Shown: positions 17,668 through 26,433 of the stretch, in pieces
Layout of the letters: every line of letters starts with the position of its first letter
Numbering within the stretch: the first letter of the stretch is position 1
From: Flavobacteriales bacterium
GTDB lineage: Bacteria > Bacteroidota > Bacteroidia > Flavobacteriales_G > NORP312
NCBI GenBank assembly: GCA_018669945.1
Contig: JABHTA010000100.1
Coordinates: 1 to 33,015, forward strand
Length of the DNA: 33,015 bases
Direction of reading: 5' to 3'
The notes under the pieces: generated by a model
Databases searched by the model: none
What the model saw: the letters and a program-made list of their open reading frames with translations, nothing else
Told to the model about the DNA's origin: nothing
Made by a program: the position numbers and the translations under genes

Positions 17668-18553
17668 ATTTAGAGGAACAGGTGTGGCTATTGTCACTCC
17701 GTTTAATTCAGATAAAACGATTGATTATTCTGGTTTAGAGAAGCTCGTAAATCACTTGATTGAGGGCGGAGTTGACTACTTGGTAGTGCAGGGGACGACT
17801 GGCGAATCTGCAACCTTATCGAAAGAGGAAAAGGTTAAAGTACTAGACTTTGTTCATGAAAAAACGGATGGACGTGTGCCATTAGTTTTTGGCATTGGTG
17901 GCAACAACACAATGGCTGTAGCTGATGATATGGGATATTACGACTCATCAAAATTCGAGGCAATATTGTCGGTTGTGCCTTATTACAATAAACCTACTCA
18001 GGAAGGTATTTATCGGCACTATAAATATTTAGCAGGTGTTGCGCCAAAGCCTATTATCCTGTATAACGTACCAGGTAGGTCTGTTGTAAATATGACAGCA
18101 GAAACAACACTACGTTTGGCTAATGAATTTGATAACCTTATAGCAGTTAAAGAAGCGTCAGGAGATTTAACCCAAATCAAAGAAATAATTGATAATCGCC
18201 CAGATAACTTTTTAGTAATCTCTGGAGATGATCCAATTACAATTCCTATTATTCATCTTGGGGGTGATGGAGTAATTTCTGTTGTGGCTAATGCTTTGCC
18301 AAAATCATTTTCAAATATGGTTAATCAGGCCTTAGAAGGTAATTGTACGGCAGTTCAAGTCGCTCAAAATAGCTTTGAAGACATCACTGACCTTATGTTC
18401 TTAGAAGGTAATCCAGCAGGGGTGAAGGCTGCATTACATATTTTAGGAGTTCACGGTGTAGATGTCCGTTTGCCGTTGGTTAAAATGTCTGATGCTGGTT
18501 ATGCCAAAATGCGAACAGAATTAGAAAAAATGGGTGAATTAGCTAATGTCTAG
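17657..18553 (+). CDS. dapA: 4-hydroxy-tetrahydrodipicolinate synthase DapA
   Basis: A 298-residue class I aldolase of the lysine/diaminopimelate pathway, which condenses pyruvate with aspartate semialdehyde. All key residues are visible: GTTGESATLS, Tyr110 region in VPYYNKPTQEG, Tyr136 and Arg141 in ILYNVPGRS, and Schiff-base Lys165 in LIAVKEASGD. The C-terminal helical region has GNPAGVKAAL. Length is standard. It overlaps the DUF6913 gene by 11 nt and the DinB gene by 8 nt. It supplies meso-diaminopimelate for peptidoglycan as well as lysine. Confidence 0.97.
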   Translation: MNSKFRGTGVAIVTPFNSDKTIDYSGLEKLVNHLIEGGVDYLVVQGTTGESATLSKEEKVKVLDFVHEKTDGRVPLVFGIGGNNTMAVADDMGYYDSSKFEAILSVVPYYNKPTQEGIYRHYKYLAGVAPKPIILYNVPGRSVVNMTAETTLRLANEFDNLIAVKEASGDLTQIKEIIDNRPDNFLVISGDDPITIPIIHLGGDGVISVVANALPKSFSNMVNQALEGNCTAVQVAQNSFEDITDLMFLEGNPAGVKAALHILGVHGVDVRLPLVKMSDAGYAKMRTELEKMGELANV

Positions 18554-19124
18554 ATTAAGCTCTCAACAAATACTTGATGATTTAATTGCCGATGTTGAGG
18601 CAATCATCAATACTGTGCAAAGCGAGTTTATTCCTTTAGACAATGACTTGCTATACAAACAACCAGCACCAGATAAATGGAGTGTTAATCAATGTTTACA
18701 GCATTTAAACGTTACAGGTTACCACTACATGCCTAGAATCAAAAGAGCTATAGAAGGGGCGGTTGGTAATTGCCAAAAGCGCAAAGAAAGCTATCGACCA
18801 AGTTGGTTAGGTAATATGGCTTATAACGCCACCAAACCAGCAGAAGATGGAATTATTCCAAAACCGATGAAAACTTTTAAAAAGGAATTCAATCCAATTA
18901 TAGCAGAGTATAAACCAACAAGTTCTATTCCAGAGTTTTTAGAGCAGCAGAAGCAACTTTTGCATTATTTAGATCAAGCAAAAAACATCAATTTGGGAGG
19001 GAACCGAATATCTTCCTTAATTCCAATAATTCGCTTTAAATTAGGCGATGCTTTTCGGTTTCTAATAGCCCACGAGCAACGCCACATATTACAAGCTCAA
19101 ACTGTTCTTTTGATTATAAATTGA
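18546..19124 (+). CDS. DinB-fold protein, putative metal-dependent
   Basis: A 192-residue four-helix-bundle protein of the DinB/YfiT type. It has DKWSVNQCLQHLN with His53 and a C-terminal HEQRH (His176, His180), which form the usual three-histidine metal site. The family includes thiol S-transferases such as bacillithiol and mycothiol enzymes, but no substrate can be assigned. It is the last gene in the prmC-dapA run, overlapping dapA by 8 nt, and is followed by a separate promoter for adenine deaminase. The start is ATG 18546. Confidence 0.85.
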   Translation: MSRLSSQQILDDLIADVEAIINTVQSEFIPLDNDLLYKQPAPDKWSVNQCLQHLNVTGYHYMPRIKRAIEGAVGNCQKRKESYRPSWLGNMAYNATKPAEDGIIPKPMKTFKKEFNPIIAEYKPTSSIPEFLEQQKQLLHYLDQAKNINLGGNRISSLIPIIRFKLGDAFRFLIAHEQRHILQAQTVLLIIN

Positions 19125-19184
19125 CTATTTATATAGTAAAGGAAGAAAAGAGCCGATTGAATTTTCCAAAGCAATTTCTAACCT

Positions 19185-19192
19185 TAATTTCG
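19185..19192 (+). promoter_or_regulatory. Candidate -7 element TAATTTCG, 4 nt from the ade start codon
   Basis: TAATTTCG-AAGC-ATG. The element is so close to the ATG at 19197 that the transcript would begin at the start codon. A TTG at 19157-19159 lies 25 nt upstream, a longer spacing than usual. Confidence 0.45.
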
Positions 19193-19196
19193 AAGC

Positions 19197-20816
19197 ATGA
19201 TAATAGAAGGGAACATCGTTGATGTAATTAACAAAAGAATATATAGCGGTTACATTACCGTAAACAATGGAGTAATAAGTGAAATAGTTGAAGAGGAGAA
19301 TAGCGTTTCCCAATACATTATACCAGGTTTTGTTGATGCTCACGTGCATGTAGAAAGTTCAATGTTAATTCCTTCAGAATTTGCCCGCTTAGCGGTATGT
19401 CACGGTACTGTAGCCACAATATCAGACCCACACGAGATTGGTAATGTGCTAGGGGTAGAGGGAGTTAAATTTATGATTGAGAATGGAAAAAAAACACCAT
19501 TCAAATTTCATTTTGGAGCACCATCTTGTGTTCCTGCTACGGTTTTCGAAACTGCAGGTGCTAACATCACAGTAGATGATGTTAAAGAGCTATTAACCAT
19601 GGATGATATTCATTACCTAACTGAAATGATGAACTTCCCTGGAGTGTTGTTTGATGATCCTGAAGTGATGGCTAAAATTCAAGCATCAAAAGACGTAGGG
19701 AAGCCAATTGACGGTCACGCACCTGGTTTGCGTGGCGAAGATGCCAAGAAATACATCGATGCAGGTATAACTACCGACCATGAGTGTTTCACCAAAGAGG
19801 AAGCTTTGGATAAGTTAAAGTATGGAATGAAAATTCAAATTAGAGAGGGTAGTGCCGCAAAGAATTTTGATTCACTCATAGATTTGCTCGATGAATATCC
19901 GGATAGTATCATGTTTTGCTCAGATGATAAACATCCCAACGATTTAGCAGCACAGCATGTTAACGTTCTTGCAAAAAGGGCTATTGCTCATGGCAGCGAT
20001 GTTATGAATGTGCTGAGGGCTTGTTCATATAATATTGTGAAACATTACTCAATGAATGTAGGTATGTTACAGCTAGGCGACCCTGCAGATTTTTGTATAG
20101 TTGATGATTTAATCAACTTTAAATGTCAAGCAACTTATATTGATGGACAATTGGTTGCCGAAAATGGTCAAACTAAGATTGCATCCGTTGAAGAAACCCC
20201 AATAAACAACTTTAATTGCTCCCCAGTAGCTATTTCTCAAATTGAAGTAGAAGCTAATTTCACAACTGTTAAAGTGATCGAGGTAGAAGATGGGCAGCTA
20301 ATCACAACAAAAGGTAGCGCAGATTTAACTCCAGTTGAAGGTAAGTTGGTTAGTGATGCTTCACAGGATGTTTTAAAAGTAGTAGTAGTTAATCGTTACT
20401 TTGATGCACCACCAGCAGTGGCATTTATTCGAAATTTTGGTTTAAAGCAAGGAGCGTTGGCTTCATGCGTTGCTCATGACAGTCATAATATTATTGCCGT
20501 TGGCGTTAGTGATGTTGACATCGTAAAAGCAATTAACTTGGTTATTGAAAGTAAAGGTGGTGTTTCATTAGCTAATGGAAGTGAGCAAAAAATACTGCCC
20601 CTTCCTGTTGCAGGAATTATGACTAACAAAGGCGGCTATGAAACCGCAGAAGCATACGAAAAACTAGATTTAAGAGCTAAAAATCTAGGGGTAACTCTTG
20701 ATGCTCCATATATGACAATGTCTTTCTGTGCATTGCTTGTTATTCCAGAATTAAAACTGAGTGATAAAGGGTTATTTGACGGGAATAAGTTTGAGTTTAC
20801 ATCACTCGAAGTTTGA
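19197..20816 (+). CDS. ade: Adenine deaminase
   Basis: A 539-residue amidohydrolase that converts adenine to hypoxanthine and ammonia in purine salvage. Metal-binding HxH is in [14 protein letters not shown], and [26 protein letters not shown] and [10 protein letters not shown] supply the remaining active-site residues of AdeC-type enzymes. The C-terminal domain includes [12 protein letters not shown]-like sequence ([15 protein letters not shown]), characteristic of this family and not of the adenosine deaminase type. Length fits. The start is ATG 19197, consistent with family N-termini. It is probably a single-gene transcript. Confidence 0.95.
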   Translation: MIIEGNIVDVINKRIYSGYITVNNGVISEIVEEENSVSQYIIPGFVDAHVHVESSMLIPSEFARLAVCHGTVATISDPHEIGNVLGVEGVKFMIENGKKTPFKFHFGAPSCVPATVFETAGANITVDDVKELLTMDDIHYLTEMMNFPGVLFDDPEVMAKIQASKDVGKPIDGHAPGLRGEDAKKYIDAGITTDHECFTKEEALDKLKYGMKIQIREGSAAKNFDSLIDLLDEYPDSIMFCSDDKHPNDLAAQHVNVLAKRAIAHGSDVMNVLRACSYNIVKHYSMNVGMLQLGDPADFCIVDDLINFKCQATYIDGQLVAENGQTKIASVEETPINNFNCSPVAISQIEVEANFTTVKVIEVEDGQLITTKGSADLTPVEGKLVSDASQDVLKVVVVNRYFDAPPAVAFIRNFGLKQGALASCVAHDSHNIIAVGVSDVDIVKAINLVIESKGGVSLANGSEQKILPLPVAGIMTNKGGYETAEAYEKLDLRAKNLGVTLDAPYMTMSFCALLVIPELKLSDKGLFDGNKFEFTSLEV

Positions 20817-20868
20817 TTTCTTGCAACAAGATAGAGATGCATTTTATATAAATTCAGTTAACTTTGGA

Positions 20869-20876
20869 CCTCTATG
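20869..20876 (+). promoter_or_regulatory. Candidate -7 element TAACTTTG for the lipoprotein glutaminase
   Basis: Exact TAnnTTTG match 50 nt upstream of the ATG at 20927. No -33 TTG at normal spacing. Confidence 0.4.
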
Positions 20877-20926
20877 TTGTTTTTATTAAAAAATGGTTTG
20901 ATTACATGCTTTATTTAACTTGAAAA

Positions 20927-21697
20927 ATGATAAATCGACTTTTAAAATATTTAGATTTTCTACTAATTGTTTTTTTAATAGGATGTAATTCACAACAAAA
21001 TGAAACCGGGGTTGAACAGATTCAACCATCTATATTATTAATTTCTAAAGATAACAATGGACACATCGAAAATTGGATGCGTTCATTAGACAGTGAAATT
21101 GTTATTAAAATATGTTATGGTTTATCAAAGGATTCTCTAGACTACTATTTGATTAATGCAGATGCTATAATTATTGGAGGAGGAAAAGATGTAAATCCCC
21201 AGCTATACAACAAGCCAGAGTATTCAATAATTTGTGGTGAATTTGACAATTATAGAGATAGTCTAGAAATTAAAATGATTCGTTATGCAGACAGTAAAAA
21301 ACTACCAATTATGGGTATATGTAGAGGGCAACAAATAATTAATGTTGTTCATGGAGGAACCTTAATTCCCGATATACCTACTTTTATTGATGGGGACATA
21401 GAACACAGGAGCGAAAAAGATAGTGCACATGTTATTCTGCCAATTAAAGGATCTTGGATAGACAAAGCTTTTATAAAGGATACTTTTTGGGTAAACAGTA
21501 GACATCACCAGTCTATCGATAAACTTGCCACAGATTTTGATGTTGTTGCTTATTCGGTAGATAGCGTTATAGAAGCAATTTCAATTAAAAGCCAATCGTC
21601 TCATCCATTTACTATGGCAGTTCAATTTCATCCGGAAGATTTAAGAGACTCGCTTTCAAATCGATTTGGAAGAATGTTATTAAATTCGATGAATTAG
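20927..21697 (+). CDS. Lipoprotein class I glutamine amidotransferase-like hydrolase (peptidase C26)
   Basis: A 256-residue protein with an N-terminal signal and lipobox ending at Cys20 (VFLIGCNS). The mature part is a class I glutaminase of the PuuD/C26 type: IIGGGKDVNPQLYN, nucleophile Cys132 in MGICRGQQIINVVHGGTL, and His235/Glu237 in VQFHPED. PuuD cleaves gamma-glutamyl-GABA in the cytosol; related enzymes act on other gamma-glutamyl compounds. Here the lipobox predicts a periplasmic or outer-membrane location, so the substrate would be an extracytoplasmic gamma-glutamyl amide. The catalytic triad is intact. It is a single-gene unit, convergent with the DUF6884-like gene. Confidence 0.85.
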   Translation: MINRLLKYLDFLLIVFLIGCNSQQNETGVEQIQPSILLISKDNNGHIENWMRSLDSEIVIKICYGLSKDSLDYYLINADAIIIGGGKDVNPQLYNKPEYSIICGEFDNYRDSLEIKMIRYADSKKLPIMGICRGQQIINVVHGGTLIPDIPTFIDGDIEHRSEKDSAHVILPIKGSWIDKAFIKDTFWVNSRHHQSIDKLATDFDVVAYSVDSVIEAISIKSQSSHPFTMAVQFHPEDLRDSLSNRFGRMLLNSMN

Positions 21698-21780
21698 AAA
21701 TGGACACATGCTCTAATCTAAAAGTAGTTATTCAGCATAGGCGTTCTGTGGTAAAACTTAAGCCTCAATAAAAATACCTT

Positions 21781-21803
21781 TAATTTCGATAAAATTGAAA
21801 TTA
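21781..21803. terminator. AT-rich hairpin between convergent genes
   Basis: TAATTTCGAT-AAA-ATTGAAATTA forms a ten-pair stem (one G-T wobble on the plus strand) with a 3-nt loop. It overlaps the TAA stop of the minus-strand DUF6884-like gene. T-runs nearby are weak, so it may be a bidirectional terminator or an mRNA 3'-end stabiliser. Confidence 0.4.
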
Positions 21804-22187
21804 TTCCAAATACTTTACTTCTAATTCAATGTCTAGTTTGCTGCAAGCACCAACCATTGTAGTAACATAGTTTTGCCAATCTGGGTTTTGTTCAGGGTCT
21901 TTTACGAATAATTCTACAGAGCAAATCTTGTCATGTTCAAGTTGTAGAGCCGCTAAATCTATCATATTATTTATTTCGTTAAACATAAGAGCTTGATCGT
22001 ACCAAGGAATTTGATCAGTAGGTGAGAGCAGACCGTATTTTCCAGAAAGAATTCTAAATCCCTTGTTGTCTTTTTGGCTCTTATGGTAGACAGAAGTTAT
22101 TCGTTCGTCCTGGTATCGCTGAATGGCAGCAATACGACCTTCATGAGTGGATTTATCTTTAGAACAAGTAGTGCAATAAATATGCAT
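21801..22187 (-). CDS. DUF6884-like protein
   Basis: A 128-residue cytosolic protein. Near the N-terminus is a Cys pair (IYCTTCSKDK), then a predicted helix, and the block RILSGKYGLLSPTDQIPWYDQAL, which resembles DUF6884 (SAxYGLvxPxxxIxPYxxTL type). The C-terminal half is less conserved. The family is of unknown function; I assign it from the central block only. The start is ATG 22187. It is 54 nt downstream of the DUF554 gene and probably co-transcribed with it. Confidence 0.65.
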   Translation of the reverse strand: MHIYCTTCSKDKSTHEGRIAAIQRYQDERITSVYHKSQKDNKGFRILSGKYGLLSPTDQIPWYDQALMFNEINNMIDLAALQLEHDKICSVELFVKDPEQNPDWQNYVTTMVGACSKLDIELEVKYLE

Positions 22188-22241
22188 TTACCCTTAAACG
22201 GAAAAATGTAAAAATGGTTCAAAATGTTAAGAATAAAGATG

Positions 22242-22937
22242 TTAACCTCCAATAAAAACGTTGAGGTAGTATAATGGAATTATCATTAATAGTGCAGGAA
22301 TAAGGTTAATTACCTTAATCTTTTTAATTTCAAGAATGGAAATTCCGATTCCGATAATTAGAAGACCCCCAACAGCGGTGAGCTCAGAAATAAGTTCGGG
22401 CGATAAAACAGGTTCTAAAAATGATGAAGACAAGCCAATACTACCTTGGATAATAAGTACAGGTATTGCTGAATAAATTACTCCTCTGCCAAAAGCAGAA
22501 GCAAGCGCAATAGCTGAAACTCCATCCATAATAGACTTTGTTAAGACTAGTGTTCGGTCTCCATTAAGCGCTTCGTTGAGTGGCCCAAGAATTGCCATAG
22601 AGCCAATACTAAACAGCATAGTTGAGGTTATTAAGCCTTCGGTAAATTTTGGATTTGAATTATTGATTTTACTTTTTAGTTTATTGCTAATTATTTCAAT
22701 TCTTTCTTCTATGCGCAATAATTCGCCAATAAGCCCACCAATAATTACTGCTAGCGACATTATCATGAAATTATTGTCAGTTTCAGTGGCTAACGAAACG
22801 CCTAAGAAAATGGAAAATAGACCAAGCGCTTGGAATATTATTTTGTTGAAACGTTCAGAAATGCCGTTACTTAAGAATACCCCTAATATGCTTCCTGTAA
22901 CAATTGTAATTGCGTTAATAATTGAACCTAAAATCAT
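22242..22937 (-). CDS. DUF554 family integral membrane protein (YqgA/YdfK-like)
   Basis: A 231-residue membrane protein with about seven hydrophobic helices. It begins MILGSIINAITIVTGSILG, the standard DUF554 N-terminus, and contains IIGGLIGELLRIEERIE, GSMAILGPLNEALNGD and SIMDGVSAIALASAFG, all conserved family blocks. It is expected in the inner membrane as a putative transporter or channel, but the function is not established. The length is typical. It likely forms a two-gene unit with the downstream DUF6884-like gene. Confidence 0.9.
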   Translation of the reverse strand: MILGSIINAITIVTGSILGVFLSNGISERFNKIIFQALGLFSIFLGVSLATETDNNFMIMSLAVIIGGLIGELLRIEERIEIISNKLKSKINNSNPKFTEGLITSTMLFSIGSMAILGPLNEALNGDRTLVLTKSIMDGVSAIALASAFGRGVIYSAIPVLIIQGSIGLSSSFLEPVLSPELISELTAVGGLLIIGIGISILEIKKIKVINLIPALLMIIPLYYLNVFIGG

Positions 22938-23090
22938 ATAATGACGAGTTTGAAATGATGTCTTTTATCGCTTGTTAAATTATTAAACACGTTTGTATTA
23001 GACCGGATTTGAACTATAACGTAAAAGAGTTAAAAGTGTTCGCTTCGCAATTGTTTGCAGTTTAGTTAAAAATTATAAAGGTGAAAAATG

Positions 23091-23120
23091 AAAAAAGACC
23101 CGACATGTTGTCGAGCCTTT
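23091..23120 (-). terminator. Strong Rho-independent terminator for the SPT gene
   Basis: On the minus strand GGCTCGACA-ACA-TGTCGGGTC pairs over nine positions (two G-T wobbles) and is followed by TTTTTT. It lies 23 nt after the stop of the minus-strand oxoamine synthase gene. Confidence 0.85.
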
Positions 23121-23142
23121 ACGCAGTTTGATTGCCTTTTTA

Positions 23143-24381
23143 CTATGCTAAGACAATCTTATCTTTAGCATAAGCTCCTATAGATAATTTGTGTTTAATT
23201 TTTTTGAATACTTCTATCGTGTATTCAACATCATCTAAAGTGTGAACGGCAGTTGGAATAAGCCTTAACAGGATAACATCTTTAGGTACGACAGGGTAAA
23301 TAACCATAGAACAGAAAATACCATGATTTTCTCTTAAATCTAAAATAACATTACCAGCTTCATATGGCCCACCAGTCAAATGCACAGGAGTAACGCAAGT
23401 ATCTGTTGCTCCAAGATCAAAACCGTTTGCCTTTAGACCGCTTTGAAGGGCATTAGTTATCTTCCAAAGTTTATCTTTATGACTAGTGTCCCTTAGCATT
23501 TCTAATCGCTTCATGTTGCCAACAACTATAGGCATCGGCATAGATTTAGCGAAGATTTGAGAACGAATATTGTATCTTAAATAGTCGCAGACGTATTCAT
23601 CAGCAGCAATATATCCTCCAATTGATGCAAATGACTTTGCAAAAGTCCCAAAGTAAACATCAATTTTATCTTGTACACCCTGCTCTTCGCCTGCACCTGC
23701 TCCAGTAGCACCTAATGTTCCAATGCCGTGGGCATCATCAACAAAAAGTCTGAAATTGTATTTATCTTTAAGCGCAGCAATTTCCTTTAGTTTTCCCTGG
23801 TCGCCAGACATTCCGAAAACACCTTCGGTAATAACCATAATACCGCCACCAGTTTCTTTAACAATCTTTTCGGCTCGCTGAAGGAACTTCTCTAATTTTT
23901 CGATGTCGTTGTGCTGATATACAATTCTTTTACCTTGATGCAATCTAACACCATCGGTAATACAGGCGTGAGATTCAGAATCATAAATTATAACATCATT
24001 TCTTCCACACAAAGCATCAATTGTTGAATGCATACCTTGATAACCAAAATTGAGTAGTACCGCATCTTCTTTTTGAGAAAAATCTGCCAACTGCTCTTCA
24101 AATTGCTCATGAAGAGAGCTGTTTCCACTCATCATACGAGCACCCATTGGGTACGAAAGCCCCCAATCAGTTGCGGCTTGTGTATCAGCTTTTCTAATTT
24201 CAGGGTTATTCGCAAGCCCTAGGTAGTTGTTAATGCTCCATACCAAAACGTCTTTTCCTCTAAATTGCATTCTATTAGAAATTTCACCTTCTAACTTAGG
24301 AAAAGTTAAGTAACCATGCGCGTCTCTTTGGTATTGACCCAAAGGACCTGGGTCTTTTTTTATTTTATCAAATATATCCAA
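23143..24381 (-). CDS. spt: Alpha-oxoamine synthase, probable serine palmitoyltransferase
   Basis: A 412-residue PLP enzyme of the alpha-oxoamine synthase family (SPT, KBL, BioF, HemA). The PLP-binding Lys is in FGTFAKSFASIGGYIA, preceded by FVDDAHGIGTLG with the Asp and His that hold the cofactor; YDSESHACITDGVRL and SGNSSLHEQFEEQLA are also conserved. The FASIGG sequence after the Lys and the Bacteroidota context favour serine palmitoyltransferase, making 3-ketosphinganine for sphingolipids, over glycine C-acetyltransferase (no tdh nearby) or BioF (no bio genes). It is cytosolic. A well-formed promoter upstream and a strong terminator downstream make it a single-gene transcript. Distinguishing SPT from KBL is by inference. 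Confidence 0.8.
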   Translation of the reverse strand: MDIFDKIKKDPGPLGQYQRDAHGYLTFPKLEGEISNRMQFRGKDVLVWSINNYLGLANNPEIRKADTQAATDWGLSYPMGARMMSGNSSLHEQFEEQLADFSQKEDAVLLNFGYQGMHSTIDALCGRNDVIIYDSESHACITDGVRLHQGKRIVYQHNDIEKLEKFLQRAEKIVKETGGGIMVITEGVFGMSGDQGKLKEIAALKDKYNFRLFVDDAHGIGTLGATGAGAGEEQGVQDKIDVYFGTFAKSFASIGGYIAADEYVCDYLRYNIRSQIFAKSMPMPIVVGNMKRLEMLRDTSHKDKLWKITNALQSGLKANGFDLGATDTCVTPVHLTGGPYEAGNVILDLRENHGIFCSMVIYPVVPKDVILLRLIPTAVHTLDDVEYTIEVFKKIKHKLSIGAYAKDKIVLA

Positions 24382-24406
24382 ACCTTTTTCGTTTACTGAT
24401 TTGGTG

Positions 24407-24436
24407 CAAAACTAACGTTTCTTATATAATGCCCAA
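24407..24436 (-). promoter_or_regulatory. Promoter TTG-N19-TAGTTTTG for the SPT gene
   Basis: Minus-strand TAGTTTTG (24407-24414) with TTG at 24434-24436 and exactly 19 nt between them. This is the best -33/-7 pair in the window. The -7 element ends 25 nt before the ATG at 24381. It is back to back with the bamD promoter. Confidence 0.75.
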
Positions 24437-24490
24437 TTGATATTTTATGAAGATATGAACAGTAAAAAGTTTATTTAATAACAATTCGAT

Positions 24491-24498
24491 TACTTTTG
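24491..24498 (+). promoter_or_regulatory. Candidate -7 element TACTTTTG, 5 nt from the bamD start
   Basis: TACTTTTG-CCGCG-ATG. Exact TAnnTTTG match immediately before the bamD ATG at 24504; it predicts a leaderless or near-leaderless transcript for the bamD-rpoZ-coaBC-porD-recN run. Confidence 0.55.
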
Positions 24499-24503
24499 CC
24501 GCG

Positions 24504-26066
24504 ATGAAATTTAAGGGTATCATAATAGTTGGTTTGCTTGTAATTCTTTTAGGGAGTTGTAGCGAGCATGCGAAACTTTTAAAGTCTACTGATTTAAGAC
24601 TAAAGTTCGACAAAGCTATCGAATATTTCGAATCTGAGGATTATATCAAGGCACTACCATTGTTTGAGGAGCTAATTATTGTTTACAGGGGGACGCCACG
24701 GGCAGAAAAGCTAAGTTATTATCAAGCTTACTGCGATTACCATTTAGGAGATTTATTGCTTGCAAGCTATCGATTTAGAACATTTTCAAAATCGTTTCCT
24801 ATAAGTCAATGGGCAGAAGAATGTTTATTTATGAGTGCTTATTGTAATTACCTAAATTCTCCAAAATCATCTCTTGATCAATCGGCTACCTTTAATGCAC
24901 TTAATGAAATGCAGTTGTTTACAAAGGTTTATCCCGAAAGCGAATTAGTCGACTCTTGTAATACACTAATTGATGCTTTGAAAGATAAACTGGAGCAAAA
25001 AGCATTTGATAATTCATTTCAGTATTATCATATGAAAAGACACAAGGCAGCGATTACTTCATTCGAGAACTTGCTTTCTGATTTTCCTCTGACAAAACAT
25101 GAGGAAGAAATTCGTTTCTTGATTTTGGAATCAAACTATAGTTTAGCTTCTAATAGTGTATATACGAAAAAAGGGGATCGTTTAATGGAGGTGGAAAAAG
25201 CCTACACATCTTTGAAAAACAGTTATCCAGAATCAAGTCATCTGAAAAATGCACAAGTTTTTATGGAAAAAGCAAACCAAGATAGGTTGAAACTACCTAA
25301 AGAATTGTACGATTTAGGATATTATGAAGAGGCATCAAAATGGAGCCAATATTTACTTGAAAACATTGAGTTAGATGAAGCTCAAAAATTAGAAAATTCT
25401 TGGATGCGGCTAGATGGAATTTTTCAAGCGGCAATGACTGGAGAAATAGAAAAAAAGAGAACCAGATTGAAATCAACAGTGTCGATATATCTGATGATAG
25501 ATGAATTGCTGAGTGGTTCAAAATATGAAGCAAAAGGAATTGAAATAAATACAAAAGCTCAAAATCAATTAGAAAATTTACATATTAGTATTCCTATGTT
25601 TTATTACAACATAGGATCATACTCAAAGGCAATTAATGCCTTTGAAACAACTCTTAAGAATTATCCTGAATTTGAAAAGAAAGAGCAGTTTAATTATTTT
25701 TGTTTCCGCGCATATCAAATAAAGGCAGAGTCATCAATTAATTTTAAAGAAAAGAAAGCGAAATATCAACAAGCGATTGATTATTTTGGTGGAGCTAGTT
25801 TTGGAGCGCAGCAATCAGAGGCCCAATCTGAGTATGATGAGTGTCTTTTAGCATTTGATAATGCGGTTTCAAAGGAATTAAAATCTTTGTATAAAGTAGT
25901 TACGGAAGAATATACTACCTTTGCAAGCGATTTTGAATATGCTGCTGCATTTTATCAATCTGAAAAAGACGGTTTAAAAACTGATTTAGGAAAGAAAAAA
26001 GCAACAAAAATATATGAATCATTAATGAAGTATAGCGATAAGTATCAGCTAACTAAAACTAAATAA
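24504..26066 (+). CDS. bamD: BamD-like outer-membrane assembly lipoprotein, double length
   Basis: A 520-residue lipoprotein with signal peptide and lipobox at Cys19 (ILLGSCS). Residues 25-255 match Bacteroidota BamD: EYFESEDYIKALPLFEELI, AYCDYHLGDLLLASYRFRTF and FPISQWAEECLFMSAYCNY, which are TPR-like helical hairpins. BamD is part of the machine that folds barrels into the outer membrane. The family is usually about 270 residues. Here a further 260 residues follow, and 365-410 (MFYYNIGSYSKAINAFETTL...) clearly resembles 173-218 (FQYYHMKRHKAAITSFENLL...), so the second half seems an internal duplication of TPR units. The reading frame is intact. Position before rpoZ and coaBC is the conserved bamD location. 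Confidence 0.85.
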   Translation: MKFKGIIIVGLLVILLGSCSEHAKLLKSTDLRLKFDKAIEYFESEDYIKALPLFEELIIVYRGTPRAEKLSYYQAYCDYHLGDLLLASYRFRTFSKSFPISQWAEECLFMSAYCNYLNSPKSSLDQSATFNALNEMQLFTKVYPESELVDSCNTLIDALKDKLEQKAFDNSFQYYHMKRHKAAITSFENLLSDFPLTKHEEEIRFLILESNYSLASNSVYTKKGDRLMEVEKAYTSLKNSYPESSHLKNAQVFMEKANQDRLKLPKELYDLGYYEEASKWSQYLLENIELDEAQKLENSWMRLDGIFQAAMTGEIEKKRTRLKSTVSIYLMIDELLSGSKYEAKGIEINTKAQNQLENLHISIPMFYYNIGSYSKAINAFETTLKNYPEFEKKEQFNYFCFRAYQIKAESSINFKEKKAKYQQAIDYFGGASFGAQQSEAQSEYDECLLAFDNAVSKELKSLYKVVTEEYTTFASDFEYAAAFYQSEKDGLKTDLGKKKATKIYESLMKYSDKYQLTKTK

Positions 26067-26068
26067 AG

Positions 26069-26413
26069 ATGGATTATAAAAAGACTAACGCTTCTCCGAA
26101 CACAATTACAAGAGACTTAAATGAGGTTAATGCTCAAACTGGAAATATTTATGAAGCAATTGCCATCATTGCGAAAAGATCTAATCAAATTGGTATAGGT
26201 CTAAAAGAAGAGTTAACAGCTAAACTAGCTGAGTTTGCTTCTACGACAGATAATTTAGAAGAGATTTTTGAAAATAGAGAGCAGATTGAAATCTCAAAAT
26301 TTTATGAGCGTTTGCCAAAGCCAACCTCAATGGCAGTTCAAGAATTCTTAGAGGAAAGAACATACTTCAGAGGTCCAGAAGCAGAAGAAGATACTTCTAA
26401 AGAAGAAAATTAA
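26069..26413 (+). CDS. rpoZ: RNA polymerase omega subunit (RpoZ)
   Basis: A 114-residue protein beginning 2 nt after the bamD stop. The core IYEAIAIIAKRSNQIGIGLKEELTAKL is the omega/Rpb6 helix pair that clamps the beta-prime subunit. The C-terminus is acidic (PEAEEDTSKEEN), common in Bacteroidota omega proteins. Omega aids polymerase assembly and, in proteobacteria, forms part of a ppGpp site; the latter is not evident here. Location between bamD and coaBC matches the conserved order. Confidence 0.9.
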   Translation: MDYKKTNASPNTITRDLNEVNAQTGNIYEAIAIIAKRSNQIGIGLKEELTAKLAEFASTTDNLEEIFENREQIEISKFYERLPKPTSMAVQEFLEERTYFRGPEAEEDTSKEEN

Positions 26414-26433
26414 TCGACTTATCTTATTGAAAT

